From Candidatus Thermoflexus japonica (lineage in GTDB: Bacteria; Chloroflexota; Anaerolineae; Thermoflexales; Thermoflexaceae): a stretch of DNA of 45,043 nt. The position numbers were made by a program, and so were the translations under genes. Positions 36,249 through 44,007 of this stretch are shown in pieces. The notes beneath the pieces are model-generated. The model did no database searches and was not told where the DNA came from. It worked only from the letters and a program-made list of their open reading frames with translations. Position 1 is the stretch's first letter. Each line of letters opens with the position of its first letter. Where the stretch lies: contig BEHY01000016.1 of NCBI GenBank assembly GCA_002898735.1, forward strand, positions 1 through 45,043, in the 5' to 3' direction.

Positions 36249-36346
36249 CACAGATATCCCTTCGCAGCTCCTGTTCTCAAAGGGTCAGGATAGCGATAGG
36301 GACGGCGAAGCCCCCTGCTCCTTCCCGGCGGGACGTTCTCCTTCGT

Positions 36347-37624
36347 TCATTTCCATTGATCCCTGGGGAGGATCTGGAACTTTCCGTCCTTCACCGTGAC
36401 CATCACGAAATCCGTGTAATTGAAGCCCAGGTGATCCTGTGGGCTCAGATTGAAGATCCCGTGGGTGCCCGGGAAGTTTCGCAAACTCTCCAGGGCCTCC
36501 CGCACCTTCGCCCGCTGGTCTGGCAGGGAGAGACCATCCGGCAGGGTCTTCAGGGCGGCGATCGCCCATTGCAGGGCGTCGTAGGCATGGCCGGCGAAGG
36601 TGCTGATGGGTTCCCCCTTGGTGAAATCCTGATAGGCCTTGATGAAGTCCATGTTCAGCTTCTTCGTGGGGTCCGCGTCAGGCAGCTGATCGGCCACCAG
36701 GATCTTGCCGCAGGGCATCACCGTCCCCTCCGCCGCTGCCCCCGCGTTCTTCACCAGGTCCGGGCTGCAGGAGCCGTGGCCGTGGACGATGCGGATCTCC
36801 GGCAGAGCGTCCCGAACGGCCACGTTCACCAGGGCCGAGGCGGGCGGGATGGAGCCGATGACCACCGCCTGGCACCCGCTGGCCTTCACCCGCTCCACCT
36901 GCGGGAACTCCGTCGCCGTGCGCTCGAACGCATCCCCGTAGACGATCTCGATGCCCGCCTTCGGGAAGATGGCCTGCGCGCTGGCGAAGGTATCCTTGCC
37001 ATAAGCCGTGTTCTCATAGAGATGGCAGACGCGGGTGATCCCCACCGCCTTCAAATAGTCAGCCTGCATCTGGGCCGAGTGGAGGTTTTCGGGCACCGGC
37101 TTGAAGATCCACTCGCGCGTCTTCTTCGTCTCGGGGTCTTCGATGATCGAGCGGGCGGAGGCCATGGAGATCATCGGCACCTTCGCCTCCGTGGCGATGG
37201 GCACCATCGCCAGGCTGGGGCCGCTCAGGGTGCCGGCCACCAGGACCACCACGCCTTCCTGGTCGATCAGACGTCGGGCGACGCTGGCCGCGGTATCGGT
37301 TTTGCTTTCATCGTCGAAGATGAGGATCTGCACCTCATGGCGCACCCCATCGGGCCCGACGATCCCTCCCTGGGCCTTCAGTTGCTCCTGAACCAGCTGG
37401 GCGACGTTGCGCTCCGGGACGCCCAGGCTGGCCCCCGGTCCGGTGATGGAGGCGACGAAGCCGATCTTGTAGGGAGCCCCGGCTTTCGGCGCCGGCGTGG
37501 GCGTGGGGGGAGCAGCGGGGGCAGGTGCTGAAGTGGGTGTGGGCGACGGGGTTGGCGCGGGAGCGGCACATGCGGCCAGCAGGACGACGATCACGGCGGT
37601 CGCCAGCCATGCAGAACGGTTCAT
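36347..37624 (-). CDS. livK: ABC-transporter substrate-binding lipoprotein, LivK family
   Basis: This is a 425-aa periplasmic-binding-protein-type lipoprotein. The signal peptide ends in LLAAC (lipidated Cys19) and is followed by a Pro/Thr/Ala linker of about 30 residues that probably reaches through the cell wall. The binding domain begins YKIGFVASITGPGASLG, the LivK/Peripla_BP_6 pattern, and contains YENTAYGKD and AGHAYDALQ. The ATG at 37624 follows GGAGAGGAGGGG. As first gene of a transcript that carries aromatic-acid genes, it may bind 4-hydroxyphenylacetate or phenylacetate rather than leucine; LivK-family proteins for aromatic acids are known. The binding-site residues do not decide this. 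Confidence 0.9.
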   Translation of the reverse strand: MNRSAWLATAVIVVLLAACAAPAPTPSPTPTSAPAPAAPPTPTPAPKAGAPYKIGFVASITGPGASLGVPERNVAQLVQEQLKAQGGIVGPDGVRHEVQILIFDDESKTDTAASVARRLIDQEGVVVLVAGTLSGPSLAMVPIATEAKVPMISMASARSIIEDPETKKTREWIFKPVPENLHSAQMQADYLKAVGITRVCHLYENTAYGKDTFASAQAIFPKAGIEIVYGDAFERTATEFPQVERVKASGCQAVVIGSIPPASALVNVAVRDALPEIRIVHGHGSCSPDLVKNAGAAAEGTVMPCGKILVADQLPDADPTKKLNMDFIKAYQDFTKGEPISTFAGHAYDALQWAIAALKTLPDGLSLPDQRAKVREALESLRNFPGTHGIFNLSPQDHLGFNYTDFVMVTVKDGKFQILPRDQWK

Positions 37625-37753
37625 AGGGCCCCTCCTCTCCAGGTGATCACCCGCTGTTCCATCCAGCGGGAATGTTCCCGTATTCCGGGAGGCCCTGGCG
37701 GATGTCCAGAGCCCCCATGCCTGGCCGGACAGATCCTCCGCGCTTTGATCAAG

Positions 37754-37767
37754 CAAACGTTCGTTTA
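37754..37767 (-). promoter_or_regulatory. Candidate PaaR-type (TetR-family) operator
   Basis: CAAACGTTCGTTTA is an inverted repeat (AAACG-TT-CGTTT) lying about 10 to 24 bases after the predicted transcription start. It matches 13 of 14 positions of CNAACGNNCGTTNG, the site I recall for the Thermus PaaR repressor, which releases DNA when phenylacetyl-CoA binds. A bound repressor here would block the liv-hpa-paa transcript. No TetR-family gene is in this window. Confidence 0.5.
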
Positions 37768-37783
37768 TCGAAGCTTTATATTT

Positions 37784-37812
37784 TTTATAGCAATGGTGAT
37801 CGAAAATGTCAA
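37784..37812 (-). promoter_or_regulatory. Strong sigma-70-type promoter of the liv-hpa-paa operon
   Basis: On the minus strand TTGACA (37807-37812), a 17-base spacer, then TATAAA (37784-37789). Transcription would start near 37777, about 150 bases before livK. Confidence 0.8.
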
Positions 37813-37952
37813 GGAACGCTCGGAGGAGGCGCTCGCGTAACGCTTGCCCGGTGCGGGCTCCGGGAGCTCCCCATTCGCCCTGAAAGAGGCCAAACTTCCG
37901 GGGAGAGACGATGCCGCCGGGTGGATGGGAGCTCCAGCGTGCCGATCCCATT

Positions 37953-37958
37953 TATAAT
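37953..37958 (+). promoter_or_regulatory. -10 element of the Cys-rich gene
   Basis: A perfect TATAAT lies 21 bases before the GTG at 37980; no good -35 is present. The start near 37965 would give a very short leader that still contains GGAGG. Confidence 0.5.
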
Positions 37959-37979
37959 CGAGTTAACGGAGGAAAAATC

Positions 37980-38324
37980 GTGCGCACGCCTTATGGAGCA
38001 GAATGCCCTTTTTACTATGAGGATTACCACCGGGGGCGGCAGACTCAGGCCTGCCGTTTGATCGAGCGAACCCCCGGCGGAGGGACCTGGAAACCTTATC
38101 TCTGCGCCACCTGTTCGGTCCCCGGGGTCGTCCGCGCGAATGCCTGTCCGCATCTGGCGCTGGAGGCCCGGGTGGTGAAGACGTGGTGGGGCCTGCGGGA
38201 ACAGGTGCGCATCTATGCGGTTTGCGCCCTCCGCCTGGTGGAGGTTCCGCGCCCGGAGATCGGTTGCGGAGAGTGTCATCGGCATCGGCTTCCTCCTCTG
38301 GAGGCGGAGCGTCCTTCGGAATGA
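37980..38324 (+). CDS. Conserved-looking eight-cysteine protein of unknown function
   Basis: This is a 114-aa protein with Cys at 9, 25, 42, 45, 56, 82, 96 and 99, including CxxC pairs at 42-45 and 96-99, a CPH at 56-58 and a CxxCHRH cluster at 96-102. It also has two Tyr and a His near residues 12-17 and no signal peptide. The spacing suggests a metal or iron-sulfur site. I do not recognise a family. The GTG at 37980 is chosen because GGAGG lies seven bases upstream and TATAAT 21 bases upstream; the frame continues upstream without such signals. Its stop overlaps the HAD gene start (ATGA). Confidence 0.6.
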   Translation: MRTPYGAECPFYYEDYHRGRQTQACRLIERTPGGGTWKPYLCATCSVPGVVRANACPHLALEARVVKTWWGLREQVRIYAVCALRLVEVPRPEIGCGECHRHRLPPLEAERPSE

Positions 38325-39046
38325 TCCGCGCCATTCTGTTCGACCTGGACGGCACGCTGCTGAGCAATGAGATGGATCGCTTTATGTCGGTCTACTTCGA
38401 TCGCCTCCAGGCGTTCGTGGCGCCCTATGATCCGCCAGAGGGGTTCCTCGCCGCTCTCCTGAGCGCGGTGCGGGAGGCGATCCGCCAGCCGGATCCCCGG
38501 CGCACGGTGTGGGAGCGCTTTATGGAGGCTTTTGAGCGGGAGACGGGGCGATCCAGGGATTTCTGGGTTCCGCTCTTCGAACGCTTTTACGTGGAGGTCT
38601 TCCCCTCCTTGCGTGTTCTCACCGAGCCCCGGGTTGAGGCCCGGCTCCTGGTGGAGCGAGCGCGGGCGCGGGGCCTGCGCATCGCCGTGGCGACGAATCC
38701 GGTCTTCCCCGAGGTCGCGATCCGCCAGCGCCTGGAATGGGCTGGCCTGGGGGATATCCCGTTCGACTGGATCACCACGATGGAGAATATGTGCTTCACC
38801 AAGCCGTGGCCCGAATATTACCTGGAGGTGGCGGGCCACCTGCAGGTGGACCCGAGGGCCTGCGGGATGATCGGCAATGACCGGAAGCAGGACATCGAGC
38901 CGGCCCGACAGGTCGGGATGCGAACGTTCTGGGTTCGCGAGGGTGGGGGTGGATGGTTCCGGAGGGATCAGGGGGATCTGGGCCGGGCGCTTCGATGGCT
39001 GGAGGATCTCATAGAGGGGAACCGAATCGTGCGCAGGGGGGTCTGA
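38321..39046 (+). CDS. HAD-superfamily phosphatase
   Basis: This is a 241-aa HAD hydrolase. Motif I is FDLDGTLL (nucleophile Asp8, general acid Asp10), motif II is ATNPVFPE, motif III Lys is in CFTKPWP, and motif IV is GNDRKQDIEPA. A helical cap of about 80 residues follows motif I, as in phosphoglycolate-phosphatase-like proteins, but the substrate is unknown. The ATG overlaps the upstream gene's TGA. It is probably cotranscribed with the Cys-rich protein and the envelope genes downstream. Confidence 0.88.
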   Translation: MIRAILFDLDGTLLSNEMDRFMSVYFDRLQAFVAPYDPPEGFLAALLSAVREAIRQPDPRRTVWERFMEAFERETGRSRDFWVPLFERFYVEVFPSLRVLTEPRVEARLLVERARARGLRIAVATNPVFPEVAIRQRLEWAGLGDIPFDWITTMENMCFTKPWPEYYLEVAGHLQVDPRACGMIGNDRKQDIEPARQVGMRTFWVREGGGGWFRRDQGDLGRALRWLEDLIEGNRIVRRGV

Positions 39047-39057
39047 AAGGAGCACGG

Positions 39058-39420
39058 ATGCGCGGATGGAAGGCTGTGATCGGGATGATCGGATTGGGGC
39101 TTCTGATCGGCGCAGGGATCGGGTTCCTCCTCGGGCGATACGTCTGGCCCGTGCGTTATATCGATGTGGCGCCCGCGGAGCTCCATCCGGACTGGCAGTC
39201 CGAGTATGTGCGGATGGTCGCCATGGCCTACGCCCGGGATCGGGATCTGGCCCTCGCCCGGGCCCGGCTCGCCCTGCTGGGGGATCCCATTATGGTCCTG
39301 CAACAGCTCCCGGAGCGGTCGCCGGCGCCTCTTTCCCCCGCGGCCCGCACGGCCATCGCGGACCTGCTCCGCGCTCTGGGCGCCTCTTCCGCCTCCGAAT
39401 CGTCAGGAGGTCCGCCATGA
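39058..39420 (+). CDS. Small membrane-anchored protein of unknown function
   Basis: This is a 120-aa protein with one N-terminal transmembrane helix (about residues 6-28) and an exported part. It contains SEYVRMVAMAYARDRDLALARARLALLGDP, a tetratricopeptide-like helix pair. AAAGGAGC precedes the ATG. Its stop overlaps the ATG of the next gene (39417-39420). That neighbour has a similar layout of N-terminal helix plus helical segment, so the two may be diverged paralogues acting together. Confidence 0.6.
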   Translation: MRGWKAVIGMIGLGLLIGAGIGFLLGRYVWPVRYIDVAPAELHPDWQSEYVRMVAMAYARDRDLALARARLALLGDPIMVLQQLPERSPAPLSPAARTAIADLLRALGASSASESSGGPP

Positions 39421-40268
39421 GAGGTCAGCGGGGGATCGCCTTCCTGGTGGGCCTGCTCCCCGGCCTGATCGGAGGTCTTTACCTGGCATGGGAGGTGTTC
39501 CCGCCGCCCCCCGGGGGGTCCTCCCCGGCGGAGCTGGCCCTCCCGTATCAGGAGCTCTGGATTGTGCTCGCGGCCCGGGCGGATGCCGTGGAGAGGGATC
39601 CCGCAGCGTTACGGCGACGGCTGGAGGCGCTGGCCCTGCCGGATCTTCCGGAACGGTTAGCCGCCCTCGCCGAACGAGGGCTCCTGGAGAACTGGCCCTC
39701 CGGGGTTGTTCAGGACCTGGCCCGGGCGGCCCAGGCGCTGGGGGCCCACTCCCCGGCCCTGGTGGTGATCCTGGCCACGCCAGTTCCCACCCGCATGCCG
39801 CCTTCGCCGACGCTGATCCCCACCCCGACGGCCCCTCCGACCGCGACCCCAACGCCTCTTCCCTCTCCTGCTCCGATCCCGACTCCCACGCGGGAGCCGG
39901 CTCCGACTTCGGTGGAGATCCCCACCGTCACCCCCACACGATCGGAGGTGCCCACGGCGGAGCAACGCCCCCTGTGTGAGAGCTCGCCGCTGTTGCGGAT
40001 TCGAGTTTTCGACCCGGATGGGAAGGAGCGATCCGGCGTGCGCATCTGGGTGAGCGGCCCGCGGGGGACGGAAACGCTGCTGACCGGATTGAAGCCCGGG
40101 ATGGGGGATGGCTACGCCGATGTCCGGATGGAACCCCAGGGGACTTATCGCCTCGGGATCGAGGGGCCGGGACCGGTGTTGGCGGAGGTGACCGCCCAGC
40201 CGTGCCAGCTTCCCCATGGCCCGGGCGGATGGACCGGATGGGAGGTGGAAGTGCGCCTGGCCCGATAG
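39417..40268 (+). CDS. Membrane-anchored protein with helical and beta domains
   Basis: This is a 283-aa protein. It has an N-terminal transmembrane helix (about 6-26), a helical segment containing LWIVLAARADAVERDPAALRRRLEAL, a long Pro/Thr-rich linker (about 125-185), and a C-terminal beta-sandwich-like domain with RIRVFDPDGKERSGVRIWV. The last domain has the look of a carboxypeptidase-regulatory or Big-like fold. TCAGGAGG precedes the ATG. It lies in a three-gene envelope operon ending in an L,D-transpeptidase, so a cell-wall-associated role is inferred. Confidence 0.6.
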   Translation: MRGQRGIAFLVGLLPGLIGGLYLAWEVFPPPPGGSSPAELALPYQELWIVLAARADAVERDPAALRRRLEALALPDLPERLAALAERGLLENWPSGVVQDLARAAQALGAHSPALVVILATPVPTRMPPSPTLIPTPTAPPTATPTPLPSPAPIPTPTREPAPTSVEIPTVTPTRSEVPTAEQRPLCESSPLLRIRVFDPDGKERSGVRIWVSGPRGTETLLTGLKPGMGDGYADVRMEPQGTYRLGIEGPGPVLAEVTAQPCQLPHGPGGWTGWEVEVRLAR

Positions 40269-40321
40269 GAAGATCCCGCGAGGCCGGTCTGTCCCCAGAA
40301 GCCTGGATCAAGGAGAGAGGG

Positions 40322-41296
40322 ATGGGCGTTTCATCGCGATCGGTGGAGGAGCAGGCCCTTCGATGGGCCCAGCGGGCGCTTCGGGCGGCTTCCCCGGAGG
40401 AAGCCATGTGGTGGGCCGCCCGGGCGTATGCGGCAGCCCCCACATCTCCATTCATCCGTGCGGTGGTGCGGCGGGTTCGAAGACGCTTCCCCAACGCCCG
40501 GGGGCGTCTCCCCACCCGCTGGCCCGGATGGGGGGTCCGGATCGGATTCCTCTACGGGCTGCTCACGCTGATCGCCCTGTTCCTCATCGCCTGGGGGCTC
40601 GGCGCCGTCGATCCGTGGGCGCTGCCGGGGGAAGGAGAGCTTCCTCCGGCCGGGACCATCGCGCTGGATCCCACCCCGGATGCCGCCGGGGATCTCCGAA
40701 GGCGTGATCCGAACGATCCCATCGCCGCGATGCGCCCCGAGGGGGGCGCTCCGGCGGCGACCGGGCCTTCCCCCATTTCAGCGCCTTCCCCAACCCCCTC
40801 CCCTCATCCAACCCTTCCGCCGAACCCCCCGCCCACCCCAGCGCAGGGGGTGACTCCCCCGCCGACCCCCCGCCCGACCGCTACCGCGGCGTCCCGTCCG
40901 CGTCCCCTGGCCTCGCCCACTCCGCTGTCCGGGCCGCCGTTTCCGGGCCGGTGGATCCTGGTGGATCTCAGCGATCAGGAGCTGATGGCCTATGAAGGGG
41001 AAACCATAGTGCTGCGGACGAAGGTTTCCACCGGGCGGCCCCGCACGCCCACCGTGATCGGAACCTTTCGGATCTATCTCAAGCTGCGCGCCCAGGCGAT
41101 GACCGGCCCGGGCTATCGGCTGCCCAATGTTCCTTATGTGATGTATTTCTACCAGGGCTATGCCCTCCATGGAACCTACTGGCATAACAACTTCGGCCGG
41201 CCGATGAGCCACGGATGCGTGAACCTGCCGACGCCGATCGCGGAGCAGCTCTACCAGTGGGCGGATATCGGAACCCCCGTCGTGGTGCAGCCATAA
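40322..41296 (+). CDS. L,D-transpeptidase (YkuD domain)
   Basis: This is a 324-aa protein. Residues 1-75 form a cytoplasmic helical segment, followed by a transmembrane helix (about 75-98), a Pro/Thr/Ser linker of about 110 residues, and a C-terminal YkuD domain. The domain starts RWILVDLSDQELMAYEGE and ends with the signature HGTYWHNNFGRPMSHGCVNLP; the catalytic Cys is 299 and the conserved His precedes it. Family knowledge: it makes 3-3 crosslinks in peptidoglycan or attaches proteins to it. The ATG at 40322 follows AAGGAGAGGG. The cytoplasmic N-terminal segment of about 75 residues is unusual for this family. Confidence 0.88.
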   Translation: MGVSSRSVEEQALRWAQRALRAASPEEAMWWAARAYAAAPTSPFIRAVVRRVRRRFPNARGRLPTRWPGWGVRIGFLYGLLTLIALFLIAWGLGAVDPWALPGEGELPPAGTIALDPTPDAAGDLRRRDPNDPIAAMRPEGGAPAATGPSPISAPSPTPSPHPTLPPNPPPTPAQGVTPPPTPRPTATAASRPRPLASPTPLSGPPFPGRWILVDLSDQELMAYEGETIVLRTKVSTGRPRTPTVIGTFRIYLKLRAQAMTGPGYRLPNVPYVMYFYQGYALHGTYWHNNFGRPMSHGCVNLPTPIAEQLYQWADIGTPVVVQP

Positions 41297-41348
41297 AGGG
41301 AAGCGCCAATTCCGAACTGGAGTTCCGCTGCGCAAGGCCCGGATTCGG

Positions 41349-42311
41349 TTATCCCACGGTCACCTGGAGGGACCACTCCATCTCCTGAAGGGGGGGCAGC
41401 AGGCCGAAGAAGCCCCATTCCCGCATCGCCTCGCTCAAATCATCGGGCGCCCCGATGGCGGGCTCCAGGGCCAGGTTCTGATAGGGGGGTGTGTTCGCGC
41501 CCGACCATCCCCCGGCGTTGATCCACAGGCCGAGATGGGTGATTGGCCCCCGCCAGCCCATCTCCCACCACGCGCCGGTGGGATGGATCAGGCGCGCCCA
41601 GGAAGCGGCAGGCTGGAGGAAGAGCTTCAACGCCCATCCGCCTGCTGGATCCGGCTCCTCGAGGTCCAGAAAACCTCCTTCCACAGGAAGCTGAGGCCAT
41701 GGGAAAACCATCGCCCGGGGAGCCACCCCGATGGCTACAGCGACCCGCGCCGTCGCCGGCCCCGGAACCCGCAGGCGCGTCCCGGGCAGCAGGGGGAAGA
41801 GCGGGTGGGCCGCCCAGAGGAAATAGAACGTATGCTCCGCATCGTTTCGCAGGCGATAACGGATGCGGACGGTCGGGCGGCCCGCTTCCAGGATCAGGGT
41901 GCGCTCGAAGCAATAGGGGAAGGAGCGGCCCTCCACAACACCGGTGACGATGAGGCGCTCCCCTTCTTCGATCCCGATCTGGATCTTCCACGACTGGAAC
42001 CAGAGCTCCCCGTGATCCGGGATCGGAACGCCTGCCCAGGGGTCTGCGGGGTAAACCCCGGGGGCGATCGCCGGGAGGCATTCATCCCAACCGCCGAGAT
42101 CGAATTCCTGGACATAGCGGGCCCCATCGTGGGGAAGTCGCCACGGGAGATCAGGATTCCGCCACAGCCAGGAAAGGCCCCGGCGCCGATCCTCCCACGC
42201 GGCGATCTTCCCCCCCAGGTCCGGGACGAGGGTCAGCGCCAGGGGGCCGTTCTCCAGCCGCAATGCCGGGAATCCCTGTTCGCGGATTTCCTGCACCCGA
42301 AGGGCGCTCAT
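41349..42311 (-). CDS. Aldose-1-epimerase-like (galactose mutarotase fold) protein
   Basis: This is a 320-aa protein with the galactose-mutarotase beta-sandwich pattern: LENGPLALTLVPDLGGKIAAWEDRRRG near the start, DLGGWDECLPAI, and PDHGELW, as in aldose epimerases and DUF4432-like enzymes. His in the PDHGELW loop is present; a second conserved active-site His and the Glu near the C-terminus are not obvious. It follows a PII-like gene with an ATGA overlap (42308-42311). Its sugar substrate is unknown. Confidence 0.78.
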   Translation of the reverse strand: MSALRVQEIREQGFPALRLENGPLALTLVPDLGGKIAAWEDRRRGLSWLWRNPDLPWRLPHDGARYVQEFDLGGWDECLPAIAPGVYPADPWAGVPIPDHGELWFQSWKIQIGIEEGERLIVTGVVEGRSFPYCFERTLILEAGRPTVRIRYRLRNDAEHTFYFLWAAHPLFPLLPGTRLRVPGPATARVAVAIGVAPRAMVFPWPQLPVEGGFLDLEEPDPAGGWALKLFLQPAASWARLIHPTGAWWEMGWRGPITHLGLWINAGGWSGANTPPYQNLALEPAIGAPDDLSEAMREWGFFGLLPPLQEMEWSLQVTVG

Positions 42312-42664
42312 GGCTGTCGCAGGCCACGAACTTCCAGAACCGGCAGCACGAAGAGGAAACCGGTATCCGGCTGATCGAAGGGGCCCAGGATCTCCTCGGT
42401 CTCTCGAATCAGCCGCTCCAGATCGAAGGTATCAGGGACCACCGAGAACAGCGTGCGATGATGGAAGGCGGTCTCGGCGCTCTCCAGGATGGAGCGCAGG
42501 GAAGGGACCAGCGGCAGATCCTCCCGCCCCACCCACTGGCGCAGAGAGGCCATCCCGATGGTATCGATCATCGTCACGCCGGGAACGCCCAAAGCCTCCC
42601 AGGCGCGAAGCACCTCGTGGACCTTCTCCAGATTCGGGATCACGACCACAACGCATTTTGGCAT
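42308..42664 (-). CDS. PII-like signalling protein
   Basis: This is a 118-aa protein with the PII ferredoxin-like fold: KCVVVVIPNLEKVHEVLRAW, then GVTMIDTIGM, mirrors the PII beta1-alpha1-beta2 core, and FHHRTLFSVVPDTFDLERLI, then GFLFVLPVLEVRGL, mirrors beta3-alpha2-beta4. The region between (the T-loop) is short and does not carry the classical GlnB tyrosine segment, so it is PII-like rather than GlnB/GlnK. It lies 42 bases downstream of a CPA2 antiporter and overlaps the mutarotase-like gene. PII-like proteins often bind nucleotides and regulate an adjacent transporter; that role is inferred. Confidence 0.75.
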   Translation of the reverse strand: MPKCVVVVIPNLEKVHEVLRAWEALGVPGVTMIDTIGMASLRQWVGREDLPLVPSLRSILESAETAFHHRTLFSVVPDTFDLERLIRETEEILGPFDQPDTGFLFVLPVLEVRGLRQP

Positions 42665-42706
42665 CCGAACCTCCCGGACGTAGATGTGAGGCCTGCCTCC
42701 TGTTCC

Positions 42707-43900
42707 TCATATACTGAAAGCCCATCGTAACAGGATCGGGGTGATCAGCGTGGTGGCCACCACCATGGCGACCACGGCCACGAATTCATAGGGTTGGAGG
42801 AAGCCCGCCGAAAGGCCCAGGGAGGCCAGGATCAGGCCGACTTCCCCTCGGGAGATCATCCCCAATCCCAGACGCCACGCCTGGAGAGGACGGAACCCTC
42901 CCAGCCAGGCGCCCGCGCCGCAGCCGATGATTTTGGATAGAACCGCGACCACGATCAGAGTCAGCGTGAACAGCGCTCCTTCCAGAGACATCGTGCGCAG
43001 ATCCGCCCGCAGGCCCACCCCCACCAGAAAGAGGGGCACGAAGAACCCATACGCGGCCGGCCGCAGGCGTTCGAAGATCGTGTGGCGGGCCGGATGGCTG
43101 CCCAGGCCCAACCCGGCCAGGAAAGCCCCCGTGATCGCCGCCAGCCCGCCCAGCTCCTCCGCCGCCCCGGCCAGGGCCAGGATGGCCACAAAGGTCAGGG
43201 CGATCAGGCCCTCGCTGACCGGCTGGTTCTGAACCCATGTGGCCATCCGGGGGAGCACCGCTCGGGCCAGGAGGAAGGCCAGGATCAGGAAAAGCATCAT
43301 GCGGGCTATGGCGAGCAGCACCCCTTCCGCCCCGCCCCCCGCTCCGCCTCCCGGGTTCACCACCCCGGTGAACACGGCCAGGGCCAGCAGCGCCAGGATA
43401 TCATCGACCACGGCGGCCCCTAAGAGGGCGATCCCTTCCGGCGATCGAAGGCGGCCCAGCTCCAGCAAGGTCTGCGCCGAGATGCTGACGCTGGTGGCGC
43501 TGAGGACCAGACCGACATAAATGGAGGTGGGCAGATCGCGATGAAAGGGATAAGCAATGAGGGTGCCGAGCAGGAGCGGCGTGATGACCCCGGCGGTCCC
43601 GGCCAGCAGGGCGACCCGCCGCGCTTTCAGGAACTCCTCCAGTTCGATCTCCATCCCGGCCATACCCATCAGGAGGATCACCCCCAATTCCCCGAGGACG
43701 ATGACCATCCCCTGGAATTCCTGGTGATGGAAAAGCGGCCAGGAGAAGATGTTGAACAGGCTGGGCCCCAGGATCAGGCCGGCGATCAGCTCCCCCAGGA
43801 TGGCCGGCTGGTGCAGGCGCAGGCTCAGCCATGCGCCCGCCTTCGCCGCGACGATCAACAACGCCAGGAGCAAGGCAAAAGCCGGGATATGGGTCTCCAC
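42707..43900 (-). CDS. CPA2 cation/proton antiporter (Kef-type)
   Basis: This is a 397-aa membrane protein with about 12 helices and no TrkA-N domain. LHQPAILGELIAGLILGPS is the family N-terminal motif, GVILLMGMAGMEIELEEF follows, and GAAVVDDILALLALAVF carries the Asp-Asp ion-binding pair. It probably exchanges Na+ or K+ for protons. The start is a GTG at 43900 with AGGAGG upstream. The PII-like gene just downstream could serve as its missing regulatory domain. Confidence 0.9.
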   Translation of the reverse strand: METHIPAFALLLALLIVAAKAGAWLSLRLHQPAILGELIAGLILGPSLFNIFSWPLFHHQEFQGMVIVLGELGVILLMGMAGMEIELEEFLKARRVALLAGTAGVITPLLLGTLIAYPFHRDLPTSIYVGLVLSATSVSISAQTLLELGRLRSPEGIALLGAAVVDDILALLALAVFTGVVNPGGGAGGGAEGVLLAIARMMLFLILAFLLARAVLPRMATWVQNQPVSEGLIALTFVAILALAGAAEELGGLAAITGAFLAGLGLGSHPARHTIFERLRPAAYGFFVPLFLVGVGLRADLRTMSLEGALFTLTLIVVAVLSKIIGCGAGAWLGGFRPLQAWRLGLGMISRGEVGLILASLGLSAGFLQPYEFVAVVAMVVATTLITPILLRWAFSI

Positions 43901-44007
43901 CGGATCCTCCTGCGTTCATCCGCTCACTGGTTTCCAGGCAGACGGGAGCGCCTTCGGCATGCCCATCGGCGCGGAAAATATCTTCTCTGGGTTCGGTGGG
44001 GCAGGCC

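Larger units (their letters stand above)
37625..37979. other. Divergent regulatory gap between livK and the Cys-rich gene
   Basis: About 355 bases without a gene. It holds the livK promoter, a palindromic operator candidate and the plus-strand promoter of the Cys-rich gene, listed separately. Two short frames crossing it look like chance. The stretch 37740-37810 is strikingly A/T-rich against the rest of the window, as expected for a strong promoter. TTGATCAA at 37745-37752 is a second small palindrome next to the operator candidate. Confidence 0.6.
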
